In this document: one piece after another, positions 6,827-17,000 of the stretch | Layout of the letters: the number at the start of each line of letters is the position of its first letter | How positions within the stretch are numbered: position 1 is the stretch's first letter | Source: Bacteroidales bacterium | GTDB taxonomy: Bacteria; Bacteroidota; Bacteroidia; Bacteroidales; Tenuifilaceae | Reading direction: 5' to 3' | Assembly (NCBI GenBank): GCA_003818205.1 | Contig: RPRQ01000041.1 | Coordinates: forward strand, 1 to 40,883 | DNA: 40,883 nt | Translations under genes and position numbers: made by a program | Notes under the pieces: generated by a model | Seen by the model: only the letters and a program-made list of their open reading frames with translations | The model's database searches: none | What the model was told of the DNA's origin: nothing

Positions 6827-8356
6827 ATGCAAAAACAGTTTAAAAACCTATTAAAGGGTATTCTTATATATGGCTTTGGTAACGTTTCGGTTAAACTCGT
6901 TGGGTTTGTTCTACTACAGCTATATACTAATCCGAAAATACTTTCTGTTGAAGAGTTTGCAACATCACTAATACTAGAATCTACATCCTTAGTAATCGTT
7001 TCAATCTTTAGCTTAGCATTATATACTGCATATATCCGATGGTATTGGGATAAAGAGTTTATAAATCAAAGAAAAAGTATTTTATTCTCTTGCTATGCTC
7101 TACTATTGGGGATAGGTGCGCTACTTTCTTTATCGGGGTATTTCTGTTCAAAAACGTTTTCATTAATACTTTTCGGTAAAGACTCTTTCTCCATACCCAT
7201 AATATTGATGATTATTGGGATATCAATTCAATTTCTAATCGATCTAACCCTTTCACAGATGAGGGTTGAAGAAAAACCAACCTTTTACATCACCACAAAT
7301 TTAATTCGACTTACCGTTTCGCTTCTTGCAACGGTATATTTTCTTAAATACGCTAATCATGGTCTGGTTGGTATCTATGAAGCGCTTCTTTTGGGGAATT
7401 TAGCCTTCATGATTATTACGATACCATATATATTAAAGCGTATCGAATTTAAGTTTAATTTCCCTGTTCTTAAGGAGATGCTAAAATTTAGCTCTCCGAT
7501 AGCTTTTGCATCCATTTCAGGAATTTTATTGTCACAATTCGATCGATATGTTCTTAATTTTTCATCAACATTAATAAACGTAAGCGTTTACTCGTTAGGG
7601 GTTAAAATTGCAAATATTACCAAGCTCTTCATCATTAATTCAATTCAAATCGCTTTAACACCTACGTACTTTAAGCTGATGAATCATCCTGATCACAAAG
7701 CAATCTATTCAAGGATAATGACTTGGTTTACAATACTAGTGGTTTACACTACTCTATTCCTTTCGCTGTTTGGATTAGAGATAACTAAACTTTTTTCTAT
7801 ATCAGCAATATACTGGGATGCTTATAAGATTATCCCTATTCTTAGCCTAGGTATAATATTCTCGATGCTGAAAGACACATCTATTATTGGGCTGCAAATA
7901 ACAAAAAGAACTAAAATTATCGGATTAACATTAGCTGGAATAGCACCTTTTAATCTTTTATTGAATTTAATCCTTATACCATTCCTTGGAATCTATGGAG
8001 CTGCAATTACTTCCTTAGTTTCACAATTATTCTTTTTTATCATTATTCATAGGTATGCACAAAAACACTACCATATTCCATATCGTCTCGATAGAGTTTT
8101 TTCGATAATTATAATAGGCACAATTCTTTTTATAGCAGGGTATTTGTTTAATTGTTTTTCATTGGAAATAAGGATAATAGCGAAGTTCATATCGTTACTA
8201 TTATTCCCATTCTTTCTTTTTATATTTAAAGTATTTGATAAGAAAGAGATTATTGCTATTAAATCATTTATTGATAGCATAAGAAATATTTTTATCAACA
8301 CTCCACCAAAAGAGGTTGATGAACAGGTTGCGAATATCGAAGAAACATTAAACTGA
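6827..8356 (+). CDS. Polysaccharide flippase (Wzx/PST-like)
   Basis: This 509-residue membrane protein has about a dozen to fourteen hydrophobic helices spread along its length, short loops and a charged C-terminal tail. That is the layout of the MOP-superfamily oligosaccharide flippases. The start (KNLLKGILIYGFGNVSVKLV) and the mid-protein LLSQFDRYVLNF segment are typical. It would move an undecaprenyl-linked repeat unit across the inner membrane. The next gene begins only seven bases after its stop, so the two are probably co-transcribed. It could serve O-antigen, capsule or another glycan, and no polymerase or ligase is visible to decide. Confidence 0.88.
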   Translation: MQKQFKNLLKGILIYGFGNVSVKLVGFVLLQLYTNPKILSVEEFATSLILESTSLVIVSIFSLALYTAYIRWYWDKEFINQRKSILFSCYALLLGIGALLSLSGYFCSKTFSLILFGKDSFSIPIILMIIGISIQFLIDLTLSQMRVEEKPTFYITTNLIRLTVSLLATVYFLKYANHGLVGIYEALLLGNLAFMIITIPYILKRIEFKFNFPVLKEMLKFSSPIAFASISGILLSQFDRYVLNFSSTLINVSVYSLGVKIANITKLFIINSIQIALTPTYFKLMNHPDHKAIYSRIMTWFTILVVYTTLFLSLFGLEITKLFSISAIYWDAYKIIPILSLGIIFSMLKDTSIIGLQITKRTKIIGLTLAGIAPFNLLLNLILIPFLGIYGAAITSLVSQLFFFIIIHRYAQKHYHIPYRLDRVFSIIIIGTILFIAGYLFNCFSLEIRIIAKFISLLLFPFFLFIFKVFDKKEIIAIKSFIDSIRNIFINTPPKEVDEQVANIEETLN

Positions 8357-8363
8357 AACGAGA

Positions 8364-9104
8364 ATGAAGTATATTGAGAACTGGAAACCCAGTAAATTCG
8401 TTTTCAAAAAAGGTAAACTCAGAGCATCAAGGGACTCTAAGGAGGTTGGGTATTCATCGAGACTTGTTGCTGATCTTGTTGCAGAATTCTATGATCATAA
8501 TGCCAAAGAATATATAAAAGGTAACCTAATCGATTTAGGTTGCGGAAAGGTTCCTCTTTATGAGGTTTATAAAAATCTTGTTAGCAGTGTAACCTGTGTT
8601 GATTGGGAGAATACAATACACAAAAATCAATTCTTAGATTACACACAAGACCTGAATCAGCCATTAAATTTTGCGGATGAATCGTTCGATTCAATCATTC
8701 TTTCAGATGTGCTTGAGCATATTAGAAGACCTGAAGCGCTATTGAAAGAGATGAATAGAGTGCTTGCCAAGAATGGCGTATTAATGATGAACGTTCCTTT
8801 CTATTACTGTTTACATGAAGAGCCTTTTGACTATTATAGATACACCGAATTTGCGTTAAAATCAATGGTACAGGATAATGGTTTTAAAATTATTAAGCTA
8901 GAAACCATCGGAGGAGCACCCGAAATACTAGCCGATATTCAAGCAAAATTGGCAATTCGCATACCTTTCGTTGGTAAATTTCTCGCTTTATTTATTCAGA
9001 AAATTACCTGGTGGTTCATTAAAACTAAATTTGGGAAAAAAGTATCGAAACAGACTTCGAAAAAATTTCCGCTGATATATGTAATGGTAGCTGTAAAGGA
9101 ATAG
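8364..9104 (+). CDS. Class I SAM-dependent methyltransferase
   Basis: The protein has 246 residues. Motif I is LIDLGCGKV (55-63), the acidic residue binding the SAM ribose is in VTCVDWEN, and FDSIILSDVLEHI followed by LKEMNRVLAKNGVLMMNVPF is the Methyltransf_11 signature. The segment EEPFDYYRYTEFALKSM after it is common in methyltransferases of cell-surface glycan clusters. The substrate is likely a sugar or a glycan end, but the sequence does not say which. It follows the flippase by seven bases. Confidence 0.88.
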   Translation: MKYIENWKPSKFVFKKGKLRASRDSKEVGYSSRLVADLVAEFYDHNAKEYIKGNLIDLGCGKVPLYEVYKNLVSSVTCVDWENTIHKNQFLDYTQDLNQPLNFADESFDSIILSDVLEHIRRPEALLKEMNRVLAKNGVLMMNVPFYYCLHEEPFDYYRYTEFALKSMVQDNGFKIIKLETIGGAPEILADIQAKLAIRIPFVGKFLALFIQKITWWFIKTKFGKKVSKQTSKKFPLIYVMVAVKE

Positions 9105-9167
9105 AATCAACTCATTTTACAAAAAAATCAACGCTATTAATTGCTCTTTTTTGGATTTAAAAATGGC

Positions 9168-9175
9168 TACTTTTG
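9168..9175 (+). promoter_or_regulatory. -7 box upstream of the GT4 gene
   Basis: TACTTTTG matches TAnnTTTG, 28 bases before the ATG at 9204, in a 99-base gap. TTTG at 9150-9153 is slightly too close to be an ideal -33 element. It suggests a separate promoter for the glycosyltransferase segment. Confidence 0.35.
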
Positions 9176-9203
9176 AAGTATTATTATAGAAATATTATCA
9201 AAT

Positions 9204-10367
9204 ATGAAAATTCTACTAGTTCTCGATCAAGAATTTCCATCCGACATCCGCGTTGAAAACGAAGCTGAAGCCTTAATTGAAGCTGGGCATGAGGTTCATT
9301 TAGCCTGTTTCACCAAAAAAGGTCGTACATCTAACGAAGTCTATCATGGAATAAATATACATCGAAGAAATATCAGCACTTTTACTTATAAATCAAGCAT
9401 TGCAGCATTAAAATTTCCATTCTACTTTAATTATTGGAGATCGTTTTTATCCGATCTGGTTAAAGAGTTTCAGTTTAATGCTATTCATATAAATGATCTT
9501 CCTTTAGCACAGGTTGGCTATGAAGTTAAAATAAAGTTTGGCTGTAAACTAATCATTGATCTCCATGAGAATTGGCCCGCATTTCTTGAAATGTCAACTC
9601 ATACAAAAACTGTATTAGGAAGATTGCTCTCATCCAATAAGCAGTGGATCAGCTATGAAAAAAGAATTCTGCATTTTGCAGATGTTGTGATTGTGGTTGT
9701 GGATGAAGCGAAAACTAGACTTATAAATTTAGGGGTAGAAGAATCTAAGATTGTTGTTGTTTGCAATACTCTAAACACCAATCATTTTGATTTAGCAGAA
9801 GGACAGCCCGATCCCAACTTAAAAACCATATATTACGCAGGAGGTATTTCTTTCCATCGAGGTCTTCAGACGGTCATCGAAGCGTTACCAACGATTTCAG
9901 AACAATATTCAAATATTAGATTCTGGATACTAGGATCGGGAAAATATCAAGTAGAACTAAAAGCGCTAGCAAATCGCCTTGGCGTTGAGGACAAGATTAC
10001 ATTTTTTGGTCACCGTCCTTTAAGCGATGTGGCAAAGTATTTGGCAATGGCAGATTATGCTGTAATCCCCCATTTAAAATCGGATCATACCGATTCAACA
10101 ATACCGCATAAACTTTTTCAATACATGTTTGCTGAGAAACCTATAATCTCATCGAACTGCTCCCCCATCGAACGAATTTTAGATGAAACTAACACAGGTA
10201 TCTCCTTTCAGTCTAACAGCTCAAAAAGTTTTGCTGAACGTTTTCTTAGCCTAATTAGCGGGCAATCGCACGTTAGTGCTGGAAAAAATTGGGTGTTAGA
10301 AAAATATAACTGGAATACCGATAAAAAAAGATTAAGCGATGCATACCAAAACCTTACCAAAAAGTAA
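9204..10367 (+). CDS. GT4-family glycosyltransferase
   Basis: The 387-residue protein has a GT-B fold. The N-terminal MKILLVLDQEFPSDIRVENE with EALIEAGHEVHLACF is the acceptor-side domain. The C-terminal domain has the nucleotide-sugar signature: KTIYYAGGISFHRGLQTVIE, then FWILGSGKYQVELKALANRL, ITFFGHRPLSDVAKYL and KLFQYMFAEKPIISS. It is a retaining transferase acting on the cytosolic face, probably adding one sugar of the repeat unit built by this cluster. Donor and acceptor cannot be read from sequence. It is 47 bases upstream of the GT56 gene, in the same orientation. Confidence 0.9.
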   Translation: MKILLVLDQEFPSDIRVENEAEALIEAGHEVHLACFTKKGRTSNEVYHGINIHRRNISTFTYKSSIAALKFPFYFNYWRSFLSDLVKEFQFNAIHINDLPLAQVGYEVKIKFGCKLIIDLHENWPAFLEMSTHTKTVLGRLLSSNKQWISYEKRILHFADVVIVVVDEAKTRLINLGVEESKIVVVCNTLNTNHFDLAEGQPDPNLKTIYYAGGISFHRGLQTVIEALPTISEQYSNIRFWILGSGKYQVELKALANRLGVEDKITFFGHRPLSDVAKYLAMADYAVIPHLKSDHTDSTIPHKLFQYMFAEKPIISSNCSPIERILDETNTGISFQSNSSKSFAERFLSLISGQSHVSAGKNWVLEKYNWNTDKKRLSDAYQNLTKK

Positions 10368-10414
10368 TATTTGATTCTTAAAATTATACCCATTCATAAC
10401 AGATAGCCAGGACA

Positions 10415-11491
10415 ATGATCATCCATATACTAGGAACGGAAAACTTTTACCAAAAGAGCTTTATCAACCTCATCGAAAGAAACTTCGCTCCTGATTCCCA
10501 TCGATTTATATTCAGGTCAACTAAAGTAAAAAAGGAGAATTATCGTTCTACAACCGCCATTGGTATTAAAAGGAATGTTATTTCATTAATCTTCTTTATA
10601 CCACAGCTACTAAAAGCCGAAAAGATTTTTATTCATTACCTCCCACACGGACCATCGCTCATTTTCTGGACAATCTATTCATTTTTTTCAAAAAAGTTAG
10701 TCTGGGTTTACTGGGGCGGTGATATTTATATCTATAAAGACAAAAACAGAACTATTAAGAGTCAATTTTATGAGCTTTGCAGAAGGTTTTTAATTAAAAA
10801 CCTTAGAAATATTGCAGGTTTTCTATACGGTGATTTTAAAATAATTAAAGAGGTATATCAAACACAAGCCGTTTACACGCAAATAATTTACCCTTTACCT
10901 ATTGATTTACTATTATTAGAGAGAATATCTGCTGAAAATAAAATTGAAAAAAGTGATAATAAAACTCGTATTCTAGCTGGGAATTCAGCCGATCCATCAA
11001 ACAATCATATTGAACTTTTTAGCTTCCTTGAACGATTCCGCGATGAGGATATTGAGATTATTTGCCCTCTCTCCTATGGCCCTAATAAAGATTATATTGA
11101 ATTGGTTAAGAAAGAGGGAGAGCGCATATTTGGTGTGAAATTTAAACCATTGCTTGAATTCCTGACACCCTCCGAGTATAGTAAAATATTGATTGGTGTT
11201 GATATCACAATAATGAATCATCAGCGCCAACAGGGTCTCGGTAACCTTGTCACTATTCTTTGGCTGGGTAAAAAAGTGTTTGTTCGGAGCGATACAACGT
11301 CCTATGCCTATTTTAATTCCGAAAAGATTAAGGTTTGGGATACCATTGATATTCAGAATCTGCCTTTCGATGACTTTAAATCTATGAATCCTGCTGATGG
11401 TATTAAAAATAAAACCTTAGCTTTGAATGTTTTTTCTGAAAATCATTATGTTGAACTATGGAGTAATGTATTTAACGTCAGTTCGACGTAA
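10415..11491 (+). CDS. GT56 4-acetamido-4,6-dideoxyhexose transferase (WecF-like)
   Basis: The 358-residue protein follows the pattern of WecF/RffT, which transfers Fuc4NAc from its dTDP donor to a lipid-linked acceptor in enterobacterial common antigen synthesis. Diagnostic pieces are MIIHILGTENFYQKSFI, VWVYWGGDIYIY, the donor-binding RILAGNSADPSNNHIELF, CPLSYGPNKDYIELV and DITIMNHQRQQGLGNLVTIL. It is cytosolic or membrane-peripheral. The reading frame ends inside the left terminus of a family-1 repeat, so the last codons after VF (NVSST and the TAA) come from the insertion. Without the insertion it would end VFSIK with TGA overlapping the next ATG. The next two genes supply a matching aminotransferase and acetyltransferase. 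Confidence 0.82.
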   Translation: MIIHILGTENFYQKSFINLIERNFAPDSHRFIFRSTKVKKENYRSTTAIGIKRNVISLIFFIPQLLKAEKIFIHYLPHGPSLIFWTIYSFFSKKLVWVYWGGDIYIYKDKNRTIKSQFYELCRRFLIKNLRNIAGFLYGDFKIIKEVYQTQAVYTQIIYPLPIDLLLLERISAENKIEKSDNKTRILAGNSADPSNNHIELFSFLERFRDEDIEIICPLSYGPNKDYIELVKKEGERIFGVKFKPLLEFLTPSEYSKILIGVDITIMNHQRQQGLGNLVTILWLGKKVFVRSDTTSYAYFNSEKIKVWDTIDIQNLPFDDFKSMNPADGIKNKTLALNVFSENHYVELWSNVFNVSST

Positions 11492-11687
11492 TAAATAATT
11501 TAAACGCCATATTATCAGTATTTTACTTTTGGGGTTAAAATGGAATGATGGAAAAATGGAATATTGGATGAAGAAAGTTAGAAGTAACCCCATTACTCCA
11601 TTATTCCAATCTTCCAAAAACATAATATTTGTATTAAAGCACTAATAAATAATGATATAATAAGCATCCTTATATCGAACTCACGTT
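11474..11687 (+). mobile_element. Family-1 MITE-like repeat at a gene junction
   Basis: A clean 214-bp copy. The left terminus is AACGTCAGTTCGACGTAA (from 11474) and the right terminus is TATCGAACTCACGTT (to 11687), imperfect inverted repeats of each other. ATTT flanks both ends (11470-11473 and 11688-11691) as a likely target duplication. The interior has facing GATGG/CCATT-rich arms that can fold back. It supplies the stop codon of the upstream transferase and ends 12 bases before the aminotransferase ATG. No protein is encoded. Confidence 0.8.
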
Positions 11688-11699
11688 ATTTAGCATTAA

Positions 11700-12776
11700 A
11701 TGATAAACGTAACCAAAACATATTTACCCGCACTAGACAAGTATCAGGATTATGTCCGACGAATTTTTGAATCGGGCTGGTTAACCAACAACGGGGAGTT
11801 TACCCGAACACTCGAAGAGAGATTATCGGAGTACCTTCAAGTTCCTTACATTGTTCTAGTTTCAAATGGTACCCTGGCGTTACAAATAGCATACAGGTTA
11901 CTTGATTTAAAGAATGAAGCAATAACAACACCATTCTCGTTTGTTGCAACTTCCAGCTCAATGGCATGGGAGGGTATTCAACCCGTTTTTGCAGATATTG
12001 ATCCGGAAAGTTTCAATATTGACCCAAAAAAAGTAAAAGAACGAATAACCCCATCAACGTCAGCTATTGTTGCCGTTCATGTTTTTGGAAATCCCTGCGA
12101 TGACGAATCGTTGAGCAGAATATCAAAGGAACATTCAATTCCTATTGTTTACGATGCTGCTCATGCATTTGGGGTAAAGTATAACGGTCAATCAGTTGCC
12201 GAATTGGGCAATATTTCCATTTTCAGCTTCCATGCTACCAAGATATTCCATACCATTGAGGGCGGAGCAATTATTGTAAAGGATAAAGCAACCTATGATA
12301 AAGCAAAACTCTTGATCAACTTTGGAATTCCTGGATATGACCAAATTTCCGAACTAGGCATTAATGCGAAGATGAATGAATTCCAAGCCGCAATGGGCTT
12401 ATGTATTCTTGATGAGATTGAGAATATTATTGAAGGAAGAAAAATAGTTTCTGATCGATATACAGATTCTCTGTCACATATAAATTCACTAACCTTTCAA
12501 CACTTTAACTCCAGTGCAACCAATAATTATGCTTACTTCCCTTTAGTCCTTCCTACAGAAGATATACTACTTAAGGTTAAAGGGGAATTGAATAGAACAG
12601 AGATTTTCCCAAGAAGATACTTTTATCCTTCACTGGAAAAGTTGAACTACGTTAAACCACAGAAAACGCCTATTGCAGACTCAATTTCACGAAGGGTGCT
12701 ATGTTTACCTTTGTTTGGAGACTTAGATTGGGGGGCTCAGAAGCGAATAATTGATACAATAAAAACTTCTATTTGA
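11700..12776 (+). CDS. DegT/DnrJ/EryC1-family sugar aminotransferase
   Basis: This is a 358-residue PLP enzyme that moves an amino group, usually from glutamate, to a keto-sugar nucleotide. VSNGTLALQIAYRLL binds the phosphate, YDAAHAFGVKYNG holds the Asp (152) that contacts the pyridine nitrogen, and SFHATKIFHTIEGGA contains the PLP-binding Lys181. The C-terminal FPRRYFYPSLEKL is also typical. Next to a GT56 transferase and an acetyltransferase, it most likely makes dTDP-4-amino-4,6-dideoxyhexose (WecE-like role), but 3-amination (FdtB-like) cannot be excluded. It converges with the acetyltransferase gene and overlaps it by eight bases. Confidence 0.9.
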   Translation: MINVTKTYLPALDKYQDYVRRIFESGWLTNNGEFTRTLEERLSEYLQVPYIVLVSNGTLALQIAYRLLDLKNEAITTPFSFVATSSSMAWEGIQPVFADIDPESFNIDPKKVKERITPSTSAIVAVHVFGNPCDDESLSRISKEHSIPIVYDAAHAFGVKYNGQSVAELGNISIFSFHATKIFHTIEGGAIIVKDKATYDKAKLLINFGIPGYDQISELGINAKMNEFQAAMGLCILDEIENIIEGRKIVSDRYTDSLSHINSLTFQHFNSSATNNYAYFPLVLPTEDILLKVKGELNRTEIFPRRYFYPSLEKLNYVKPQKTPIADSISRRVLCLPLFGDLDWGAQKRIIDTIKTSI

Positions 12777-13410
12777 GTTTTATGGATGGACATCCAGTGT
12801 AGATACCCTCTTCTGTAATATTTTTAACGACAACCGCTCCCATCCCAATCTTTACATTGGAGCATACATGTAGCTTCTCTCGAATCGAGGAATTTGCTCC
12901 AGAATAAACGCATTGACCGATAATACAGCTACCGCCAATATTCGCACCTGGCGATGCGGTGTAATATTCGCCGATAACACAATCATGCCCAATTGTCGAA
13001 TTGTAATTGATGTGAGCGTGTTTTCCAATCCTAGTATTACAACTTACCACTGCTCCGGGAGCAATTATAGAACCATCCCCAATTTGAATAAGTTTAGATA
13101 CAATTGCCTTGGGATGAATTACAGTTAGATATTTGGTGTTAACAGGTAGTCTTTCAACAATATTTTTTCTATCATTCGACTCTCCAACAGCGACAATAAC
13201 CTCATAATTCTGATATGAGAATTTTGAATATGGAATTACAGGTATATTTAAAATTGTTTTCTCGTTGTAATAATTATCATCTACAACAAACACCGCAATA
13301 TCCTCAATTCTATAGTTAGTATCAGATAAGCAGTCCATTAGATAGCACATGGTTTCTTTTCCTTGTCCCCCTGATCCAAAAATACTTATTCTATTCTCAA
13401 ATTTTAACAT
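12769..13410 (-). CDS. NeuD/PglD-type sugar O/N-acetyltransferase
   Basis: The 213-residue protein has an N-terminal Rossmann-like part (ISIFGSGGQGKETMCYL, then IVAVGESNDRKNIVERL). A left-handed beta-helix follows, built of hexapeptide repeats (GDGSIIAPGAVVSCNTRIGKH, YNSTIGHDCVIGE, ASPGANIGGSCIIGQCVYSG). The His in NSTIGHDCVIG is at the place of the catalytic base in PglD. Such enzymes acetylate amino-sugar nucleotides with acetyl-CoA. Beside an aminotransferase it probably acetylates the new 4-amino group, the job done by an unrelated GNAT enzyme, WecD, in enterobacteria. It is on the opposite strand and overlaps the aminotransferase at the 3' ends, so it has its own promoter. Confidence 0.87.
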   Translation of the reverse strand: MLKFENRISIFGSGGQGKETMCYLMDCLSDTNYRIEDIAVFVVDDNYYNEKTILNIPVIPYSKFSYQNYEVIVAVGESNDRKNIVERLPVNTKYLTVIHPKAIVSKLIQIGDGSIIAPGAVVSCNTRIGKHAHINYNSTIGHDCVIGEYYTASPGANIGGSCIIGQCVYSGANSSIREKLHVCSNVKIGMGAVVVKNITEEGIYTGCPSIKLK

Positions 13411-13452
13411 CTAATAATAATACAAATTAAGGGTTGAATCAATAGCCTAGTA

Positions 13453-13484
13453 ATATTGAACCCCGGAAAACCGGGGTTCAATAT
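13453..13484 (-). terminator. Strong hairpin after gcvH
   Basis: ATATTGAACCCCGG pairs perfectly with CCGGGGTTCAATAT across an AAAA loop, nine bases past the gcvH stop. The stem is 14 bp. There is no long T-run, but A/T-rich sequence follows. It would end gcvH transcription before the acetyltransferase gene. Confidence 0.7.
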
Positions 13485-13492
13485 ATTAGTTG

Positions 13493-13873
13493 TTATGCGT
13501 TAATAAGCTCTTTGTACTGCTCAGGCGTTAGAAGCTCGTTTAGTTGAGCTGGGTTAGTTAACTTAATCTTAACCATCCACCCATCGCCATAAGGATCTTT
13601 GTTTACAACATCGGGGGTGTCGGCGAGTTTGGAGTTAACCTCAATAATTTCACCTGACACAGGCATAAACATATCCGATACCGTTTTTACAGCCTCAATC
13701 GTGCCAAAAACTTCTTCCTTATCGAGGGTCTCACCCTGTGTTTCAATCTCAATGAATACAACATCACCAAGCTGACCTTGCGCAAAATCGGTAACACCAA
13801 CAACAGCGTTACTACCTTCAACTTTAATCCACTCGTGATCTTTAGTGTACTTTAAATTAGCGGGAACATTCAT
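13493..13873 (-). CDS. gcvH: Glycine cleavage system H protein
   Basis: The 126-residue protein is the lipoyl carrier that shuttles the aminomethyl group between the P, T and L proteins during glycine cleavage in the cytosol. The start YTKDHEWIKV, then GVTDFAQGQLGDVVFIE and FGTIEAVKTVSDMFMPVSGEI are all present. Lys63 in EAVKTVSD is the lipoylation site. The end with DPYGDGWMVKIKL is normal. It is a single-gene unit: a -7 box at 13918-13925 and a strong hairpin after the stop. Confidence 0.97.
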   Translation of the reverse strand: MNVPANLKYTKDHEWIKVEGSNAVVGVTDFAQGQLGDVVFIEIETQGETLDKEEVFGTIEAVKTVSDMFMPVSGEIIEVNSKLADTPDVVNKDPYGDGWMVKIKLTNPAQLNELLTPEQYKELINA

Positions 13874-13917
13874 GATTATAATTTTTTTAGTATTAGAAAC
13901 TTTTTGTTTTAGCGATT

Positions 13918-13925
13918 CAAAATTA
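13918..13925 (-). promoter_or_regulatory. -7 box of gcvH
   Basis: Read on the minus strand this is TAATTTTG, a match to TAnnTTTG about 45 bases before the gcvH ATG. No clear -33 TTG is seen at the usual distance. Confidence 0.4.
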
Positions 13926-14012
13926 CTTTTTTTTTATAAAACCATAATATGAAACGATTTTTATTTTTCAATACATATCCGTTTCATAACAATTTTATAA
14001 TGCCAACGTACC

Positions 14013-17000
14013 CTATATCATTACAAATCGAAGGCTGAACCCAAAACTGCTATTGGTTGTTGGATACGATTGACCCGAAGCGATTGGTTTTGTTTTTCCC
14101 CAATCGAAAAATGCCCTAAGGGTAACCTGCGTGCTAATTAGATAGTCAGCAGAGGCTTTAATGGAGGTTGTTATCATACCTGCGGTTGGGATGCTAACCT
14201 GTTCGACCATTTTATGAAGTACCGTTTCATTTTTCCGTATAGAAAAATCAAGCCTTAATCGAAGATCGCTTTTTAGGGTACGCTGCTTTCCATCCTCAGC
14301 ACCAAAAATAATAGGCATATTCTCGAAACGGTATCCCCCACCGATTATATACTCCCAGCTGTTGGTTTGCGTAAGCTGGTTATTGGAGAAGCTCATGGCG
14401 AGTGAACGGTTAGTCTTCACCTCAAAACGAGTAGTAAGGCTGTTAATCCAATTCATATCCACACCAATCAACGGGGAGAACTGTTCAATAACGGAAACAT
14501 TCGAAATCTCCCGTTTAGCGATAAAATCGTCGATGGCATTTGTAGTATAACTATACCCATCGCTTTGCTCATCGTATTTGCTATTGTTCGAATAGGCTCC
14601 TATCGAATAAACTGAACGATAGCCATGGGTAAGCGTAAAGGTTCGTAAAAAGTTTTTAAATGGCTTAATCTTCGATAGCCCATCATAGGTTATTTGCCAG
14701 TTTGGCATGGGGATTAAAGGGAAATTATCCAACGGAACCTTGCTAGGGGTGTAATTCGAATATGCCGAGAGAAACGATGGGATAAGCACTTCCTGCGATA
14801 ATTCACTGTAATTATTAGGGAAATCGCCAGTTCCTCTAACATAGCCCTGTGAAGAATGATTTGCTCTATCCTCAGCAAGGCGATTTGCAACTATAATACG
14901 TGATGCCCTAAACTGTTCAAACACCTTCTCTGGCGATTTAAAGGCTGTCCCTAAGCTGATAACGCTCATGCTAAAGCTGCCATTCGTTATAGGGTTATAT
15001 CTATTAAAATCGCCATGGGCATTAGCTCTATAGTATTCGTTGATGTTTCTCGAATAGGTTCTAAGCGCATTTATTTCAAACTTAAAATTGGGCATTGGCT
15101 CAAAAAGCGTTCTAAAGGTTATGTTTTGGCTTGAGGTAAGGCTAAAAGGGCTATTAAAGGTTGTGTCCTTGGTTAACCAACCATTGTTTATTGCATACCA
15201 AGCAAAATTAGGATCCTGCCACCCCGTTACGAATCCAAGGCCCGGTGCGCTTATACCATTCACATCGTTTAAGCCAAAATATTTAGTAGTAGGTTTGTAC
15301 CCGGGTAGGGACGTTCCTCTTGTTTCGGAAAACGATAGCGAAACGCTCTTAAATCCCATTAAAACCCTTAACGTGCTCTCAGCAATTATTTTAAAAGGGC
15401 TATTCCTTTCAGGCACTTTCCCCTCAATAACCACCTTGATATTCTCGTAATCATTATCGGCTTTGATGGTAACCCGCTCATCGCTCTTCACCTCCGATTT
15501 AATCTTTATCTCGATGCCCTTATCGGTATAGGCTTTTACTGTAACGATCTCCGTTTTCAGCTTGTGATGAATCGATTTTACACCATTCGCCTTAAGCTTT
15601 AAAACATTCTCCTCATACTTAACGGTGTTCATCTTTTTCTTTGGGGGAGTTCCACGAGCCATTTGATCAAATTTCTGATTCAACTGCTTGAGGTAACCCG
15701 ATTTATTGTAAAGCCCCATCATATTGAGCTGTCCAATGAACTGAACGGTGTTTGAGTTCTGAATAGTATTGCCAGGGTCAAACCTTGACGTATCGGCCAG
15801 CTGTGTTCCTGCTCTCCAGTTATAGCTGCCCGAGTATTTCGCCGAAAGAGCCGTCCAATCGATAAATGGTATTTTATTTAATGGGATGTTATAGGCAAGG
15901 TTAAACTGATGGTTATATTCAATATTTCGACCAAAATTTAGAATATTGTGTATAACCGAATCGCGCCAATGGTTATATTTATCGCGGTATTGCTTATCAA
16001 CAATGCCATCGGGTTCATCGATACGAGCAATATTACTGGCATTAAAATCGAACTTTAGCGACTGCGATAAATCCCAGTTAAGGGAATAAACCCTATTCCA
16101 AACAAAATCCTTTGAATAGGTAGGTTCAAAATATTGATCCGTATTCTGGATGTTCCTAAGTTGCTGCTCAAAGTAGTTCCTCGTTAAATCCGTTCGGAAT
16201 GAGAATTGAGAAGGGATGGGGTTAAAGTTAAAATCCTTAATAAGCTTTAAATATTTCGAATTAAATATCTTAGCTTTTTTCAAAGGGACAATAGGTTTAG
16301 AATTAGTATTGTAGTTGTAGGTTAAAGCTCCTCTAATCTCACGATTTACTCTATGATCGGTTTTGATATTTCTTGAGAAGGTTTCGTTGAAAGAGTAGCT
16401 GGCCGAAAAGTTAGAAAGGGCAAGTGGCCAAGGTTTAGCATTCTGCCTGTCAACCTTGACATTGGTAAGGTTAATACTCTTTCTACGGGTGTAATCTTGG
16501 GCTATCTTCTTAATGGAATCCTTTTCATATTTCGATACAGCATTAGCAATGGCCGTCCTAAGCGGAATGTCAGGATCTAACGGATTATACTCCGGATTAG
16601 AGAACGATTCGCTGTAGCCCACGTAAAGCGGAACCTTAATTCCCGATTTAACAGGAAAGAATTTACCCATTTCGAGGGTAGCGCTTAAATCGTACTGATA
16701 GTAATCCTCCGATGATCTATCGGCGACCTTCGACTCAATGGAACCAAACCCAGGTTTACTCGTTGTTCCGGCAATGGTAACCATCCCCAAATCGGCAAGT
16801 TTAGCCGATAACCGGGCGTTTGCCGCCCAACCCGCCTCGTTGGTAGTATGCGAAACCCTAAGCTCGTTCACCCAAACTATTACTGATTTTGGCTGTTCGT
16901 TACCCGATGAACGGGGATTTCTAACCCCGATCATTAAAACCTTAACGTTGCTTAGGCTAGGGTTTCCCCTAACTTTAACCTTATTATCACCATCCGCTTG

